A DNA stretch of 24,326 nucleotides from an uncultured Bacilli bacterium (GCA_944331945.1 CALVJC010000039.1:1-24326), one strand, 5' to 3'. Counted from the stretch's first letter, positions 1 to 8,872 are shown. The notes: a model not told the origin generated them from the letters alone. A program made the numbers and translations.

Positions 1-2
1 AG

Positions 3-2048
3 ACCATGTTTGGAGAAGAAAAGGTAAGTATTGTCACAGGAACATTAAAAGTAGATTTTGAAGATTCTAATTTTATCACCTTAGATAATGCTACTCCAAT
101 GTCGGATAGGAAAGGACAAGAATTAGAGCCGTATACGTTTACGATTACCAATACGGGAAATATTACCGCTTATTACCAAATTGGTTTTGAAGAGGATCTT
201 GGAAACACCTTAAACACAAGATATGTAAAAATGAGAATGATCGGAGATAATGGCTATGATTCTGATATCATGTCTCGAGACAATTTTAAAGATATCTTAT
301 TAAATGAACAAGCCTTAGAAGTCAATGAAACGGTAACCTATCAATTATGGATGTGGTTAGATGAAGATGCGGATAATAGTGTTCAAGGAATGATTTACAA
401 GAGTAAAGTAGTAGTGAATGCTCAAAGTAGTCCTTATGAAAACAGATATTGTTATGAGAATGGGTTTACAAACCTTGCAGATTGTATGTTAGTGATGGAG
501 AAAGAAAGTAGCAGTGTGGAAGAAGCGAAAGAGATGATAGCCTCAAAAGGAACTCCAGACTTCTCAAAGATAGCTCCTGAAGTCAGTTATCAAGAAGTAA
601 CAACAAATATGAATAATGAAAATGGAGTTATTACCACTAGTGCTCATTTTACTTTAGGAAAAGGATATACCTTTGATGAATCAACTGGGCTTTTCACTTT
701 AACGGATTATCATAATAATGCCTTAACGGAAGAATATCTTGATTACTATACTTGTGGTTCTACAACTGAAAATTATACTACATGTTCTACAATGTATCAA
801 GTAAAAGAATTTACAACCACTGAGGATGAGAGTGGAACAATTACTTATCGTGTTACGAAAGCGATAAGACATACGATGGAAGAATATGAAACCTCAGTTT
901 CCAGTTCAGGATTATATGCTGCGGAAGATGATTTAGGAACAAGTTATTATTATCGAGGAACAGTGAAAAACAATTATGTATCATATGCCGGATATATCTG
1001 GAGAATTATCCGTATTAATGGAGATGGAAGTATAAGAATGATTTATTCTGGAACAAGTCCTAGTGCGACAGGAAGTGCAACGTCCATTGGAACGAGTGCT
1101 TATAATAGTAAACATCAAGATCCAACCTATGCCGGATATAAGTATAGTGAGAATTTTAGTTTACATGAAACAGAGAATTCTATGACTTCCTATAATCAAT
1201 TTCAAGAAAATGTTTCTTATTATTTTGGTGAAGGATATGAATTTGACGAAAGTAGCAAGAAATTCTACTTAACTGGAGAAACGATTCAAGGAAAATGGAG
1301 TGAAGTAGGGGAAGAAGCGATTAGTAATTATCCTTATACCTGTTTTAGTACAAGTAGTACTGGAACATGTAATGTAGTTTTTCAAGTAACCGCATATCAG
1401 AGCGCTTATACCGCTACCGTAAAGCCAATTTCTTACAGTTCAATAGATTATAGTTCTATTTTACAAAATGCAACCGATTCTCCAATTAAAGAGAAAGTTG
1501 ATGCTTGGTATGAACAAAATTTACTTTCCAAAACAGATGAAGAGGGAAATAAATGGTCGAGTTATTTAAGTGATGAAGTATTCTGTAACGATCGGAGTTT
1601 ATATAGTGGATCTGGTTACCTTGTTTCTCCTACAACCTATTTTTCTACTTATAATCGATTGTATAAACAAAAGAATCCAACATTAAAGTGCAATCAAGCA
1701 TCGGATCGTTTTACGGTAGAGAATAGTAATGGCAATGGAGCATTGGATTATCCTATTGGATTACTTACTATTGATGAAGCATCGATGGCCGGAGGAGTGT
1801 ATAAAGTGCCAAATCAAAGATATTATCTTTATACAGGGGAAAACTATTGGACCATATCTCCGTCGCATTTTTCTGCGAATTATTTCTTGGCGATTGTTTG
1901 GGATATAACTTCAGAAGGAGATTTGGATAATTGGAATTCTGTAAGACCGAGTTATGGCATCCGTCCTGTCATTAATTTAAGAGCCGATATAAAAATCACC
2001 AGTGGAGATGGTAGTGCTGCCCATACTTTTCAAGTGAAATTGCCTTAA
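3..2048 (+). CDS. Exported surface protein with duplicated cysteine module and DUF6273-like C-terminus (5' partial)
   Basis: The reading frame is open to the window edge, so the first ATG (position 6) is probably internal and the signal peptide is missing. The visible start (FGEEKVSIVTGTLKVDF) resembles the segment just after the membrane helix of the protein at 5160, which supports this. Residues about 10-140 look like a beta-sandwich of the TasA/camelysin kind (sDrkGqel-YtFtitNtG). Two related modules follow, near residues 216-290 and 408-475. Each has G-x-GY-x-FDES-x-x-x-F-x-LT, then a YTC...TC cysteine pair and a QV strand. Around and after them are an AGYIWRIIRINGDGS motif and a C-terminal domain with YWTISPSHF and YGIRPVINL, similar to DUF6273-type surface domains. 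The likely place of action is the cell surface. Ligand and function are unknown. The family assignment rests on remembered motifs; the export claim is inferred from homology to the second protein. Confidence 0.7.
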   Translation, partial: TMFGEEKVSIVTGTLKVDFEDSNFITLDNATPMSDRKGQELEPYTFTITNTGNITAYYQIGFEEDLGNTLNTRYVKMRMIGDNGYDSDIMSRDNFKDILLNEQALEVNETVTYQLWMWLDEDADNSVQGMIYKSKVVVNAQSSPYENRYCYENGFTNLADCMLVMEKESSSVEEAKEMIASKGTPDFSKIAPEVSYQEVTTNMNNENGVITTSAHFTLGKGYTFDESTGLFTLTDYHNNALTEEYLDYYTCGSTTENYTTCSTMYQVKEFTTTEDESGTITYRVTKAIRHTMEEYETSVSSSGLYAAEDDLGTSYYYRGTVKNNYVSYAGYIWRIIRINGDGSIRMIYSGTSPSATGSATSIGTSAYNSKHQDPTYAGYKYSENFSLHETENSMTSYNQFQENVSYYFGEGYEFDESSKKFYLTGETIQGKWSEVGEEAISNYPYTCFSTSSTGTCNVVFQVTAYQSAYTATVKPISYSSIDYSSILQNATDSPIKEKVDAWYEQNLLSKTDEEGNKWSSYLSDEVFCNDRSLYSGSGYLVSPTTYFSTYNRLYKQKNPTLKCNQASDRFTVENSNGNGALDYPIGLLTIDEASMAGGVYKVPNQRYYLYTGENYWTISPSHFSANYFLAIVWDITSEGDLDNWNSVRPSYGIRPVINLRADIKITSGDGSAAHTFQVKLP

Positions 2049-2062
2049 AACAGGATTCTTTC

Positions 2063-2091
2063 TTGTTTCCCTCTTGCTTTTTTGCTAAAAT
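2063..2091 (+). promoter_or_regulatory. smc promoter, extended -10
   Basis: A TTGTTT -35 box at 2063-2068 is followed after exactly 17 bp by TAAAAT at 2086-2091. TGC lies directly upstream of the -10, making it an extended -10 element. The start ATG of smc is 26 bp downstream. The match is read by eye. Confidence 0.55.
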
Positions 2092-2117
2092 GTATATAGT
2101 AAAGAGTGGTGTTTTAC

Positions 2118-5066
2118 ATGTATTTAAAAGAAATTATCACAAATGGGTTTAAATCCTTTGCAGATAAAATGACAATATCTTTGAATGATGAGACAACTTG
2201 TATTGTTGGTCCTAATGGTAGTGGAAAAAGTAATGTTGTGGATGCTGTCCGTTGGGTATTAGGGGAACAGTCCGTTCGGAATCTTCGTGGTGATGGCTCT
2301 ATGAGTGACGTTATTTTTGCGGGTAGTGCTTCTCGAAAAGCGAAGAATGCTGCTAGTGTGGAACTTGTTTTTGATAATTCCGATCATTATCTACCCGTTG
2401 ATTTTGCAGAAATTTCTATTAAACGACGTGTTTTTCGTACGGGTGAAAACGAATATTTTATTAACAATAAAAAATGTCGTTTAAAGGATATTGCCGATCT
2501 TTTTTTGGACAGTGGAATTGGAAAAGAGTCTTTTAGTATTATTTCTCAAGGCGAAATCGAACGTATTTTGAGTGAAAGTAAAGAGGAACGACGAGCTGTC
2601 TTTGAAGAAGCGGCAGGTATTTTAAAGTATAAAAAGCGAAAAGGTGAGGCCTTGAAGAAGCTGGATCGCACGCATATTTCTCTTGATCGGGTGGATGATA
2701 TTATCCATGAATTGGATGCTCAAGTAAAACCTTTAGAGGAGCAAAGCAAGAAAGCCAAAGAATATTTGGAAGCGAAGGAATCTTTAGAACAATTAGAAGT
2801 TGCTCTTTATGCTTATGATATTCATTACTTGAGTCATGAAGAAGAATTAAAAAAGAAACGCTGCACCATGTTAGAAGAAGAAATTGAACAATTTTTAGAG
2901 GCAAATACTATTTCTAGTAGTGAAGAGGCAAAATATCGAACCGAATTATTACAGGCGGAGAAGCAACTTTCCTTTTTGCAAGGGGAATTATTAAAAACAA
3001 CTGAGGATGCTTCTAATTTAAATGGTGAAATTAACGTTTTAAAAGTGGAACGTGAAAAGAAAGGTCAAGGAGATATCACAGAAAAAATTCGTTCTTTACA
3101 TATCGAACGGGCAGCTTGTCAAAAAGAACTTTCTTTGTTAGAACAAAAAATAGAAGAAAAAAAGGAGTTACAAACTTATCAGACAGAAGAATTGTCTACT
3201 GCTAATAAACAATTGGAACAAATAAAATTGCGAAAAAAACAATTGGATCAAGATTATAGTAAAAATGATCGAGAACTTTTGTCTTGTAAGCACAAAATTG
3301 ATTTATTAAAAACAGAAGAAGAGCGAGGGGATTATTTACCACAAGCGGTGCGAGAAGTGTTGAAAGAAGAACATTTACAAGGTATTTATGATACGATAGG
3401 ACATGTGGTTTCTACAAAGGATCTTTATGCTCGGGCTTTAGATGTTGCTTTAGCTAGTAGTAAGAACTTTATCATTGTAAAAGATCAAGAAAGTGCCAAA
3501 GAAGCCATTCATTTTCTAAAAAATCAAAATTTAGGACGGGCGACCTTTTTTCCTCTTGATGTGATTGTTCCACGAAAAATTGATGAAAATACCAAAAGAC
3601 AAATCGAAGGAATGGATGGATATTGTGGGGTGTTATCTGATTTTGTTGTTTGTGATGAAAAATATCGGAATATAATTGAAAATCAACTTGGACTAACTTT
3701 AATAGCAGAAGATATGGATAGTGCTTTGCATATTAGTAGACGAATCAAACAAAAATATAAAATTATTACGCTAGGTGGCGATGTTTTACATGTTGGCGGT
3801 TCGATGAGCGGTGGTGCTTTTTCGAAAGGGAAAAGTCCTATTTTGATCAAACAAGAATTACAAATGTTGCAAGAAACAGTACAAGTTCTTCATGCTAATC
3901 AGAAAAAGTATCTCCTTGAACTAGAAGAAGTTTCTGATAAAATTAGTGCTTGTGAAGAAGAAGTATTTACGATGGCTCGTAAAAAGGAACAAATAGAAGC
4001 AGATTTTGATCTTTTCTTTCAACAACAAAAAGAGAAGAAGGCTGCTTATGACCAAATTTTAAGAAATTTAGATACTTTAGAGCAAAATGAAGAGGGATTA
4101 GAAGAAAAAGAAAAGAATTTGATTGATCGATTTTATCAGAAGAGTACTTATAAAGAAAAACTGGAGAATCAGATTCCCCTTGTACAAGAAAAAATAAAAG
4201 AAATCAAAAAACAAATTGAAGACATGGAAGCGGAAGAAAAGTATCAAAATAGTTTACAAAAGAAAAAAGAAGAAGAGAAGAAGCAATTAGAGCTTGATAT
4301 TAGTCGGATTGATGTAAAATTAGATTTGATGTTGAAAACGCTTTCTGAAGAGTATAGTCTTACTTATGAAAAAGCAAGGAAAGATTATCCTTTAGAAATA
4401 GATCCAGAAGAGGCAAGAAATAAAGTCAATACTTATCGTTTGAAATTAAAAGATTTGGGTATGGTTAATTTAGCGTCTATTGAAGAATATGAAAGAGTAC
4501 ATACAAGATATGAATTTTTATTGCATCAACGAGAAGATTTAATGAAAGCGGAAAATACTCTTCTTGGTATTATGGATGAAATGGATGAAGTGATGAAAGA
4601 AGAATTTTTTAAAACCTTTCAAGCGATCCGTCATGAATTTCAAACTGTTTTTCAAGAGTTATTTCATGGAGGACAAGCGGACCTTACTTTAACCGATCCA
4701 GATAATTTATTAGAAACGGGAATTGATATTATGGCTAGTCCACCAGGTAAAAAATTGTCAACCATTCATTTGCTTTCTGGAGGCGAAAAAACTCTTACCG
4801 CTATTAGCTTGTTGTTTTCTATTTTGAATATTCGAAAAGTTCCTTTCTGTATTTTTGATGAAGTAGAGGCAGCATTAGATGAAGCGAATGTGGACCAATT
4901 TGGAAAATATTTAGAGCATTATAAGAAAAAAACACAATTTTTAATTATTACCCATAAGAAGAAAACGATGGAATATGCGGATACTTTGTATGGTATTACG
5001 ATGCAAGAATCTGGGGTTTCGAAATTAGTTAGTGTTAAATTAACCGATTATGAAGAACTTATTTAA
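2118..5066 (+). CDS. smc: Chromosome partition protein SMC (short-armed)
   Basis: SMC is the ATPase core of the SMC-ScpAB condensin, which compacts and separates the nucleoid. The N-terminal head has Walker A GPNGSGKS (residues 31-38). The C-terminal head has the ABC signature LSGGEK and Walker B FCIFDEVEAALDE. Between them lie a first coiled coil (about 165-395), a hinge (about 400-570, with LGGDVLHVGGSMSGG) and a second coiled coil. I chose ATG 2118, giving MYLKEIITNGFKSFADK, the usual SMC N-terminus, with a purine-rich AAAGAGTGG upstream. The in-frame GTG at 2106 lies inside that site. The protein is about 982 residues, against nearly 1190 in Bacillus, and the shortening is in the arms. 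Similar lengths occur in Mollicutes. A promoter and a terminator flank the gene closely, suggesting a monocistronic unit; the rnc and ftsY genes often near smc are not in the following DNA. Confidence 0.96.
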   Translation: MYLKEIITNGFKSFADKMTISLNDETTCIVGPNGSGKSNVVDAVRWVLGEQSVRNLRGDGSMSDVIFAGSASRKAKNAASVELVFDNSDHYLPVDFAEISIKRRVFRTGENEYFINNKKCRLKDIADLFLDSGIGKESFSIISQGEIERILSESKEERRAVFEEAAGILKYKKRKGEALKKLDRTHISLDRVDDIIHELDAQVKPLEEQSKKAKEYLEAKESLEQLEVALYAYDIHYLSHEEELKKKRCTMLEEEIEQFLEANTISSSEEAKYRTELLQAEKQLSFLQGELLKTTEDASNLNGEINVLKVEREKKGQGDITEKIRSLHIERAACQKELSLLEQKIEEKKELQTYQTEELSTANKQLEQIKLRKKQLDQDYSKNDRELLSCKHKIDLLKTEEERGDYLPQAVREVLKEEHLQGIYDTIGHVVSTKDLYARALDVALASSKNFIIVKDQESAKEAIHFLKNQNLGRATFFPLDVIVPRKIDENTKRQIEGMDGYCGVLSDFVVCDEKYRNIIENQLGLTLIAEDMDSALHISRRIKQKYKIITLGGDVLHVGGSMSGGAFSKGKSPILIKQELQMLQETVQVLHANQKKYLLELEEVSDKISACEEEVFTMARKKEQIEADFDLFFQQQKEKKAAYDQILRNLDTLEQNEEGLEEKEKNLIDRFYQKSTYKEKLENQIPLVQEKIKEIKKQIEDMEAEEKYQNSLQKKKEEEKKQLELDISRIDVKLDLMLKTLSEEYSLTYEKARKDYPLEIDPEEARNKVNTYRLKLKDLGMVNLASIEEYERVHTRYEFLLHQREDLMKAENTLLGIMDEMDEVMKEEFFKTFQAIRHEFQTVFQELFHGGQADLTLTDPDNLLETGIDIMASPPGKKLSTIHLLSGGEKTLTAISLLFSILNIRKVPFCIFDEVEAALDEANVDQFGKYLEHYKKKTQFLIITHKKKTMEYADTLYGITMQESGVSKLVSVKLTDYEELI

Positions 5067-5083
5067 AATAAAGTTCTTTTTTT
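5053..5083 (+). terminator. Intrinsic terminator of smc
   Basis: AAGAACTT (5053-5060) pairs perfectly with AAGTTCTT (5071-5078) across a 10-base loop and runs into a T tract ending at 5083. The smc stop codon (5064-5066) lies in the loop, so the terminator is built into the end of the gene. Confidence 0.8.
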
Positions 5084-5098
5084 GGTTGGTTCTTTTTC

Positions 5099-5127
5099 TT
5101 GAAACTAGAAAGGAGTCATGATAGAAT
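5099..5127 (+). promoter_or_regulatory. Promoter of the InlB-repeat surface protein gene
   Basis: TTGAAA (5099-5104), a 17-bp spacer, then TAGAAT (5122-5127) preceded by TGA, an extended -10. The start codon is 32 bp downstream, with AGGTG at 5148-5152 as ribosome site. Confidence 0.6.
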
Positions 5128-5159
5128 TTTTAGTAGGGTAAAAAAATAGGTGTGATAGA

Positions 5160-6323
5160 ATGAAGAAAATATTACAGATGAAAGTGTCTAAAATATATGT
5201 TCTTGTCGCAATTTTAATTTCAGTATTATGTTTTACTGGATATTTTTCTTATGCCATTTTTACTGTTAGTAAAGAAAAAGAAGAAGCTTTAAGTATGGTG
5301 ATTGGAGAAATTAATTATACAATTTCAGGCAGTGGAGTTAGTAATAATCAAGTTACTGTGGCTGGGGGAGGAAGTCAAACGATTACTTTAACGGTAACTA
5401 GTCAAAATGAGTTTGAGACTCGGTATCAATTGTATTATTTGAATAATAGCAATGTAAAAGTTTATTATGTAAATGATAATGCGGATCCTTTTGGTACTAT
5501 AGGGATCAACTCTAGTACAAAAACAATTAAGATTGTAATCAAAAATAATTCTAGTAGTAGTCAAACGATAACCTTAGGTATACAGGGAGGGTATCTTAAT
5601 AATTCTTTAATATTAGAGAGTGGTCGAACGGCCGTGAATGAAATTGCTAATTTTTCGGTTACTACGCGAAGTGTGACTGGTGGTAATGTTACAGTGGCAA
5701 GTAATGCGACAGTAGGTACTACGGTAACTTTTACGACGAGTCCTTCCAGTGGTTTTAGTTATTATGGGGCGACGATAAGAAATAGTAGTGGGGGTACTTT
5801 AATGACTCTTGATAGTAATACGAGGAGTTTTACAATGCCAAGTGAAAATGTAGTGGTATCACCAAAATGGAAATATGCTGATAAGGTGGTTTTTGCAATT
5901 GATTCTTCGGATGATGGAGCGTGGAGTCAGAGAAAACAAGAAGGAGCGAGTGCTTATGCTTCTTGGCAGTCTTCAAGGCATTATATCCATTTTGGAGGAA
6001 GTGGGCAATCAAGGGTTGTGGCTTATAGTAACAAGACTTATGATTTAACTCATTATCAAACATATCGAGCACAAGCCTATCATGCCGATGCGACGGGTAA
6101 AGTTAGTTTCACAGCTGGTGTTTCTACTACCAATACTCCTTTTTTAAGGGATGTTCCTGATAAAATTCTTATTGCACCACCTGGTAATAATACTTGGGTG
6201 ACAATTAATGTGGATATTCCAACTTTTTCGGGAAATTATTATTTAGGATTTGAAGTTTATTCTCCTTCGAGTTATCAGGCTCCATTTGGTTATGCCACTT
6301 TAATTGGGAAAGTTTATGAATAG
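5160..6323 (+). CDS. Exported surface protein with InlB B-repeat-like domain
   Basis: The 387-residue protein opens with a basic stretch and a hydrophobic segment (about residues 11-33), a signal peptide or membrane anchor. A Ser/Thr/Asn-rich beta domain spans about 45-165. Residues about 170-240 match the InlB B-repeat-like pattern: GGNVTVASNATVGTTVTFTT, then a GFSYYGA segment and a closing SFTMPSENVVVSPKW. The last 145 or so residues are rich in aromatic residues and beta strands and look like a jelly-roll or lectin-type domain that I cannot assign. No LPXTG sorting signal is visible at the C-terminus, so attachment would be through the N-terminal helix or it is released. The gene has its own promoter and lies between the smc terminator and the Ham1-like gene. 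Adhesion or matrix function is a reasonable guess only. Confidence 0.75.
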   Translation: MKKILQMKVSKIYVLVAILISVLCFTGYFSYAIFTVSKEKEEALSMVIGEINYTISGSGVSNNQVTVAGGGSQTITLTVTSQNEFETRYQLYYLNNSNVKVYYVNDNADPFGTIGINSSTKTIKIVIKNNSSSSQTITLGIQGGYLNNSLILESGRTAVNEIANFSVTTRSVTGGNVTVASNATVGTTVTFTTSPSSGFSYYGATIRNSSGGTLMTLDSNTRSFTMPSENVVVSPKWKYADKVVFAIDSSDDGAWSQRKQEGASAYASWQSSRHYIHFGGSGQSRVVAYSNKTYDLTHYQTYRAQAYHADATGKVSFTAGVSTTNTPFLRDVPDKILIAPPGNNTWVTINVDIPTFSGNYYLGFEVYSPSSYQAPFGYATLIGKVYE

Positions 6324-6353
6324 TCTAAAATTGTGTAAAATATTCTTTAATGC

Positions 6354-6382
6354 TTGCTAATTTAAATAAACTGGGGCATAAT
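6354..6382 (+). promoter_or_regulatory. Promoter of the Ham1-like gene
   Basis: TTGCTA (6354-6359) and CATAAT (6377-6382) are separated by 17 bp. Unlike most promoters here, there is no TGn just before the -10. AAGGAG at 6401-6406 sits only 3 bases before the start codon. Confidence 0.45.
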
Positions 6383-6409
6383 AGATAAGAAATAAGAAAG
6401 AAGGAGAAC

Positions 6410-7027
6410 ATGAAAGAAAAAGAATTGATTTTTGCTTCAGCAAATGAACGAAAGTTAGAGAGAGCAAAACAATTGTTAGCTAGTTTAGATATTCAAATTT
6501 CTTGTAGATATATTCCATTTAAAGAATTGGAAATAGATGATATTTTTGTGATAGCAGCGGAGAAGGCGCTTAAGGTTTACGAAAAAACGGAAACTCCTTG
6601 TATTGCTATGGATACCGGTTTTTATATTGAAGATTATCCTGGATGTAAAAATTTTCCAGGGGCTTTTATTCGCCGAGATTTATTAGATCCTATGGGGGTA
6701 GATGGCTTGCTTTTGAAAATGCAAGGGGTTCAAAACCGTACTTGCTGTTTTCGAGAATGCCTTACTTATTTTGATGGTTATAATTTGAAATCCTTTGAAG
6801 GGGTTCGCTATGGGCAACTTACTTATGAGAAAAGAGGTGAAAGCTCTCTTGAAGCATGGTCTAGTTTGTGGAGTGTTTTTGTACCGGATCATTGCGATAA
6901 AACGTTAGCGGAAATGAGTGAAGAGGAGAGAAATAGCAAACAAGATGGTCATACGGATGCGATAGAAGAGTTTGCGAAATGGTATAAATCCAAAGAACGA
7001 CCAAAAGTATTGCGAAAAATTAGTTAA
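6410..7027 (+). CDS. Ham1/RdgB-family non-canonical purine NTP pyrophosphatase (divergent)
   Basis: Ham1/RdgB/ITPase enzymes hydrolyse dITP, ITP and XTP to monophosphates, keeping deaminated purines out of nucleic acids. The N-terminus LIFASANERKLERAKQLL matches the nucleotide-binding S/T-x-N-x-x-K motif. AMDTGFYIEDYPG with NFPGAFIRR matches the substrate and metal-binding DSGL...PG.(Y/F)S..(Y/F) region, although DTG replaces the common DSG. The C-terminal TLAEMSEEERNSKQDGHTDAIEEF aligns with the region that usually ends EEKN..SHR..A, but the SHR core is changed. At 205 residues the length is normal for the family. It has its own promoter and terminator. Because of the altered C-terminal motif, substrate preference may differ from dITP/XTP. 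Family call is firm, exact activity less so. Confidence 0.78.
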   Translation: MKEKELIFASANERKLERAKQLLASLDIQISCRYIPFKELEIDDIFVIAAEKALKVYEKTETPCIAMDTGFYIEDYPGCKNFPGAFIRRDLLDPMGVDGLLLKMQGVQNRTCCFRECLTYFDGYNLKSFEGVRYGQLTYEKRGESSLEAWSSLWSVFVPDHCDKTLAEMSEEERNSKQDGHTDAIEEFAKWYKSKERPKVLRKIS

Positions 7028-7036
7028 CCATTGAAG

Positions 7037-7062
7037 AAATGATCGCAAAGGATCATTTTTTT
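7037..7062 (+). terminator. Intrinsic terminator after the Ham1-like gene
   Basis: AAATGATC (7037-7044) pairs with GATCATTT (7051-7058) around a GCAAAG loop and continues into a run of seven T. It begins 10 bases after the stop codon and abuts the uvrC promoter. Confidence 0.8.
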
Positions 7063-7070
7063 GTTATAAT
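7062..7070 (+). promoter_or_regulatory. uvrC promoter, extended -10
   Basis: TGT directly precedes a consensus TATAAT (7065-7070). No good -35 lies 16-18 bp upstream, where the terminator stem is, so recognition would depend on the extended -10. The ribosome site AAGGGAGGGG (7077-7086) is 7 bases before the ATG. Confidence 0.55.
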
Positions 7071-7093
7071 AAGAGAAAGGGAGGGGAAAGAGG

Positions 7094-8872
7094 ATGAAAG
7101 ATTTTCGCAAAAAATTACAATTAGTCCCGGAACTTCCAGGCAGTTATCAGATGAAAGATGTGAATGGTCATATCATTTATGTTGGAAAGGCCAAAAATTT
7201 AAGACGTAGATTAAGAAGCTATTTTACCGGAACAGTTACGGGTAAAACAGCGATGTTAGTTGAAGATATTGATGATTTTGAATATATTGTTACAAGTAGT
7301 GAGCTAGAGTCCTTAATTTTAGAGATTACCCTTATTAAGAAATATGATCCTAAGTATAATATCTTATTAAAAGATGATAAAAGTTATCCTTATATTGAAT
7401 TAACGGAGGAGAAGTATCCTCGGCTTCGAGTAGTACGTAATGTTGCTCGAAAAAGAAAAACAAATAAGTTATTTGGACCATATCCTAATGTAAGTGCTGC
7501 GAGAAAGACTGTATCGATGTTAAATCGTCTTTATCCTTTAAGAAAATGTGAACATTTACCGAAAAAAGAATGCCTTTATTATCACATTCATGAATGTTTA
7601 GGTTATTGTGTAAAAGAAATTCCAAAAGAAACGATAAAAGAGATGACAGATGAAATTATTCATTTTTTAAAGGGAAATAGTAAAGAGATTGAAGAAAAAA
7701 TCAAGAGTGAAATGGAAAAAGCAAGTCAAAATATGAATTATGAGCGAGCTTTGGAGTTAAAGACAATGCTTGATGATATTGAGATTACTCTAACGAAGCA
7801 GAAAATTGATCTTCATAAAAATTACAATTTTGATTTATTTGCTTATACCAAACAAGATAATTATTTATCGATTACGGTTTTTTTCTTGCGCAATGGGCTT
7901 TTATTTGGGAAACATCATGAAACTTTGTTAACAATGGATAATGAAGAAGATGATTTGATACAATATATGATTCATTTTTATGAGAGAAATATGAAACCAA
8001 AAGAAATTTTGGTGCCAGAAATTGTGGATCATGAGTTGTTAGAGAAGTATTTGGAAGTTAAAGTAACGACGCCAAAGCGGGGAGCATTAAGAAAGTTATT
8101 TGATTTGGGTGTGGAAAATGCGACGTTAGAATTAAAAGCAGAACTTGAAAAATTAGAAAGTGATCAGAGTGCGAAAGAAAAGGCCTTAGAGGAGTTAGCT
8201 TCTCTTTTAGGAGTGCATAGTGTTTCGCGGATGGAGTCTTTTGATAATTCTCATTTGTTTGGAACTTTTTATGTGGGAGCGATGGTGGTTTTCCAAAATT
8301 TTGAACCATTAAAAAAAGAATATCGAAAGTTTAAGATTACGAGTGAGGCGAAAGATGATTTATCGGCGATGAAGGAGGTTCTTTATCGAAGGTATTATCG
8401 AGCTTTGATGGAGAATAGTGTTTTACCGGATTTGTTAGTAATGGATGGCGGAGAAACTCAAGTGGCGGTGGCCAAAGAGATTCTATCTAGTTTGGGGTTA
8501 ACCATTCCTATCATTGGATTAAAGAAAGATAAAAAGCATCGAACGAGTATTGTAATTGATCAAGATTTTCATATTTTAGAGATTCCGAAAGATAGTCATT
8601 TGTTTCTTTATTTATCAAAAATTCAAGAAGAAGTTCATCGTTTTGCGATTACGTATCATCGTAACTTGAAGAGCAAAGGATCCCTTTCCTCTTATCTTGA
8701 CTTAGTGCCTGGTATTGGAGAGGTAAGAAAAAAAGATTTGTTACGAAAATTTGGCTCATTAAAGAAAATGAAGGAAGCGAGTCTAGAAGAATTACAAGAA
8801 ATATTGAATCAAGATGTGGCTTTAAGACTTTTTGAAGCTTTGCATGAGGAGGGAAAAGAAGATGAAGAATAA
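7094..8872 (+). CDS. uvrC: Excinuclease ABC subunit C
   Basis: UvrC makes both incisions around a bulky DNA lesion after loading by UvrAB in nucleotide excision repair. The N-terminal GIY-YIG nuclease is visible as PGSYQMKD and IIYVGKAKNLRRRL (about residues 15-41). Four cysteines near residues 155-171 (RKCEHLPKKECLYYHIHECLGYC) form the conserved UvrC cysteine cluster. A UVR motif (about 200-235, NYERALELKTMLDDIE) binds UvrB. The RNase H-like nuclease holds MESFDNSHLFG (about 378-388) and LVMDGG (about 447-452). The C-terminal helix-hairpin-helix DNA-binding pair includes VPGIGEVRKKDLLRKFGS. The length, 592 residues, is typical. The 3' end overlaps the pilin-like gene by 11 bp, so the two are cotranscribed. 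uvrA and uvrB are not in the window. Confidence 0.97.
   Translation: MKDFRKKLQLVPELPGSYQMKDVNGHIIYVGKAKNLRRRLRSYFTGTVTGKTAMLVEDIDDFEYIVTSSELESLILEITLIKKYDPKYNILLKDDKSYPYIELTEEKYPRLRVVRNVARKRKTNKLFGPYPNVSAARKTVSMLNRLYPLRKCEHLPKKECLYYHIHECLGYCVKEIPKETIKEMTDEIIHFLKGNSKEIEEKIKSEMEKASQNMNYERALELKTMLDDIEITLTKQKIDLHKNYNFDLFAYTKQDNYLSITVFFLRNGLLFGKHHETLLTMDNEEDDLIQYMIHFYERNMKPKEILVPEIVDHELLEKYLEVKVTTPKRGALRKLFDLGVENATLELKAELEKLESDQSAKEKALEELASLLGVHSVSRMESFDNSHLFGTFYVGAMVVFQNFEPLKKEYRKFKITSEAKDDLSAMKEVLYRRYYRALMENSVLPDLLVMDGGETQVAVAKEILSSLGLTIPIIGLKKDKKHRTSIVIDQDFHILEIPKDSHLFLYLSKIQEEVHRFAITYHRNLKSKGSLSSYLDLVPGIGEVRKKDLLRKFGSLKKMKEASLEELQEILNQDVALRLFEALHEEGKEDEE

Noticed and set aside
2048..2068. Hairpin AAACAGG/CTTGTTT after the first gene as a terminator
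   Set aside because: The stem is weak with a G-U pair, the next T run is more than ten bases away, and it overlaps the smc -35 box.
2106..2117. GTG start for smc
   Set aside because: It lies inside the purine-rich ribosome site, and the family N-terminus begins at the ATG at 2118.
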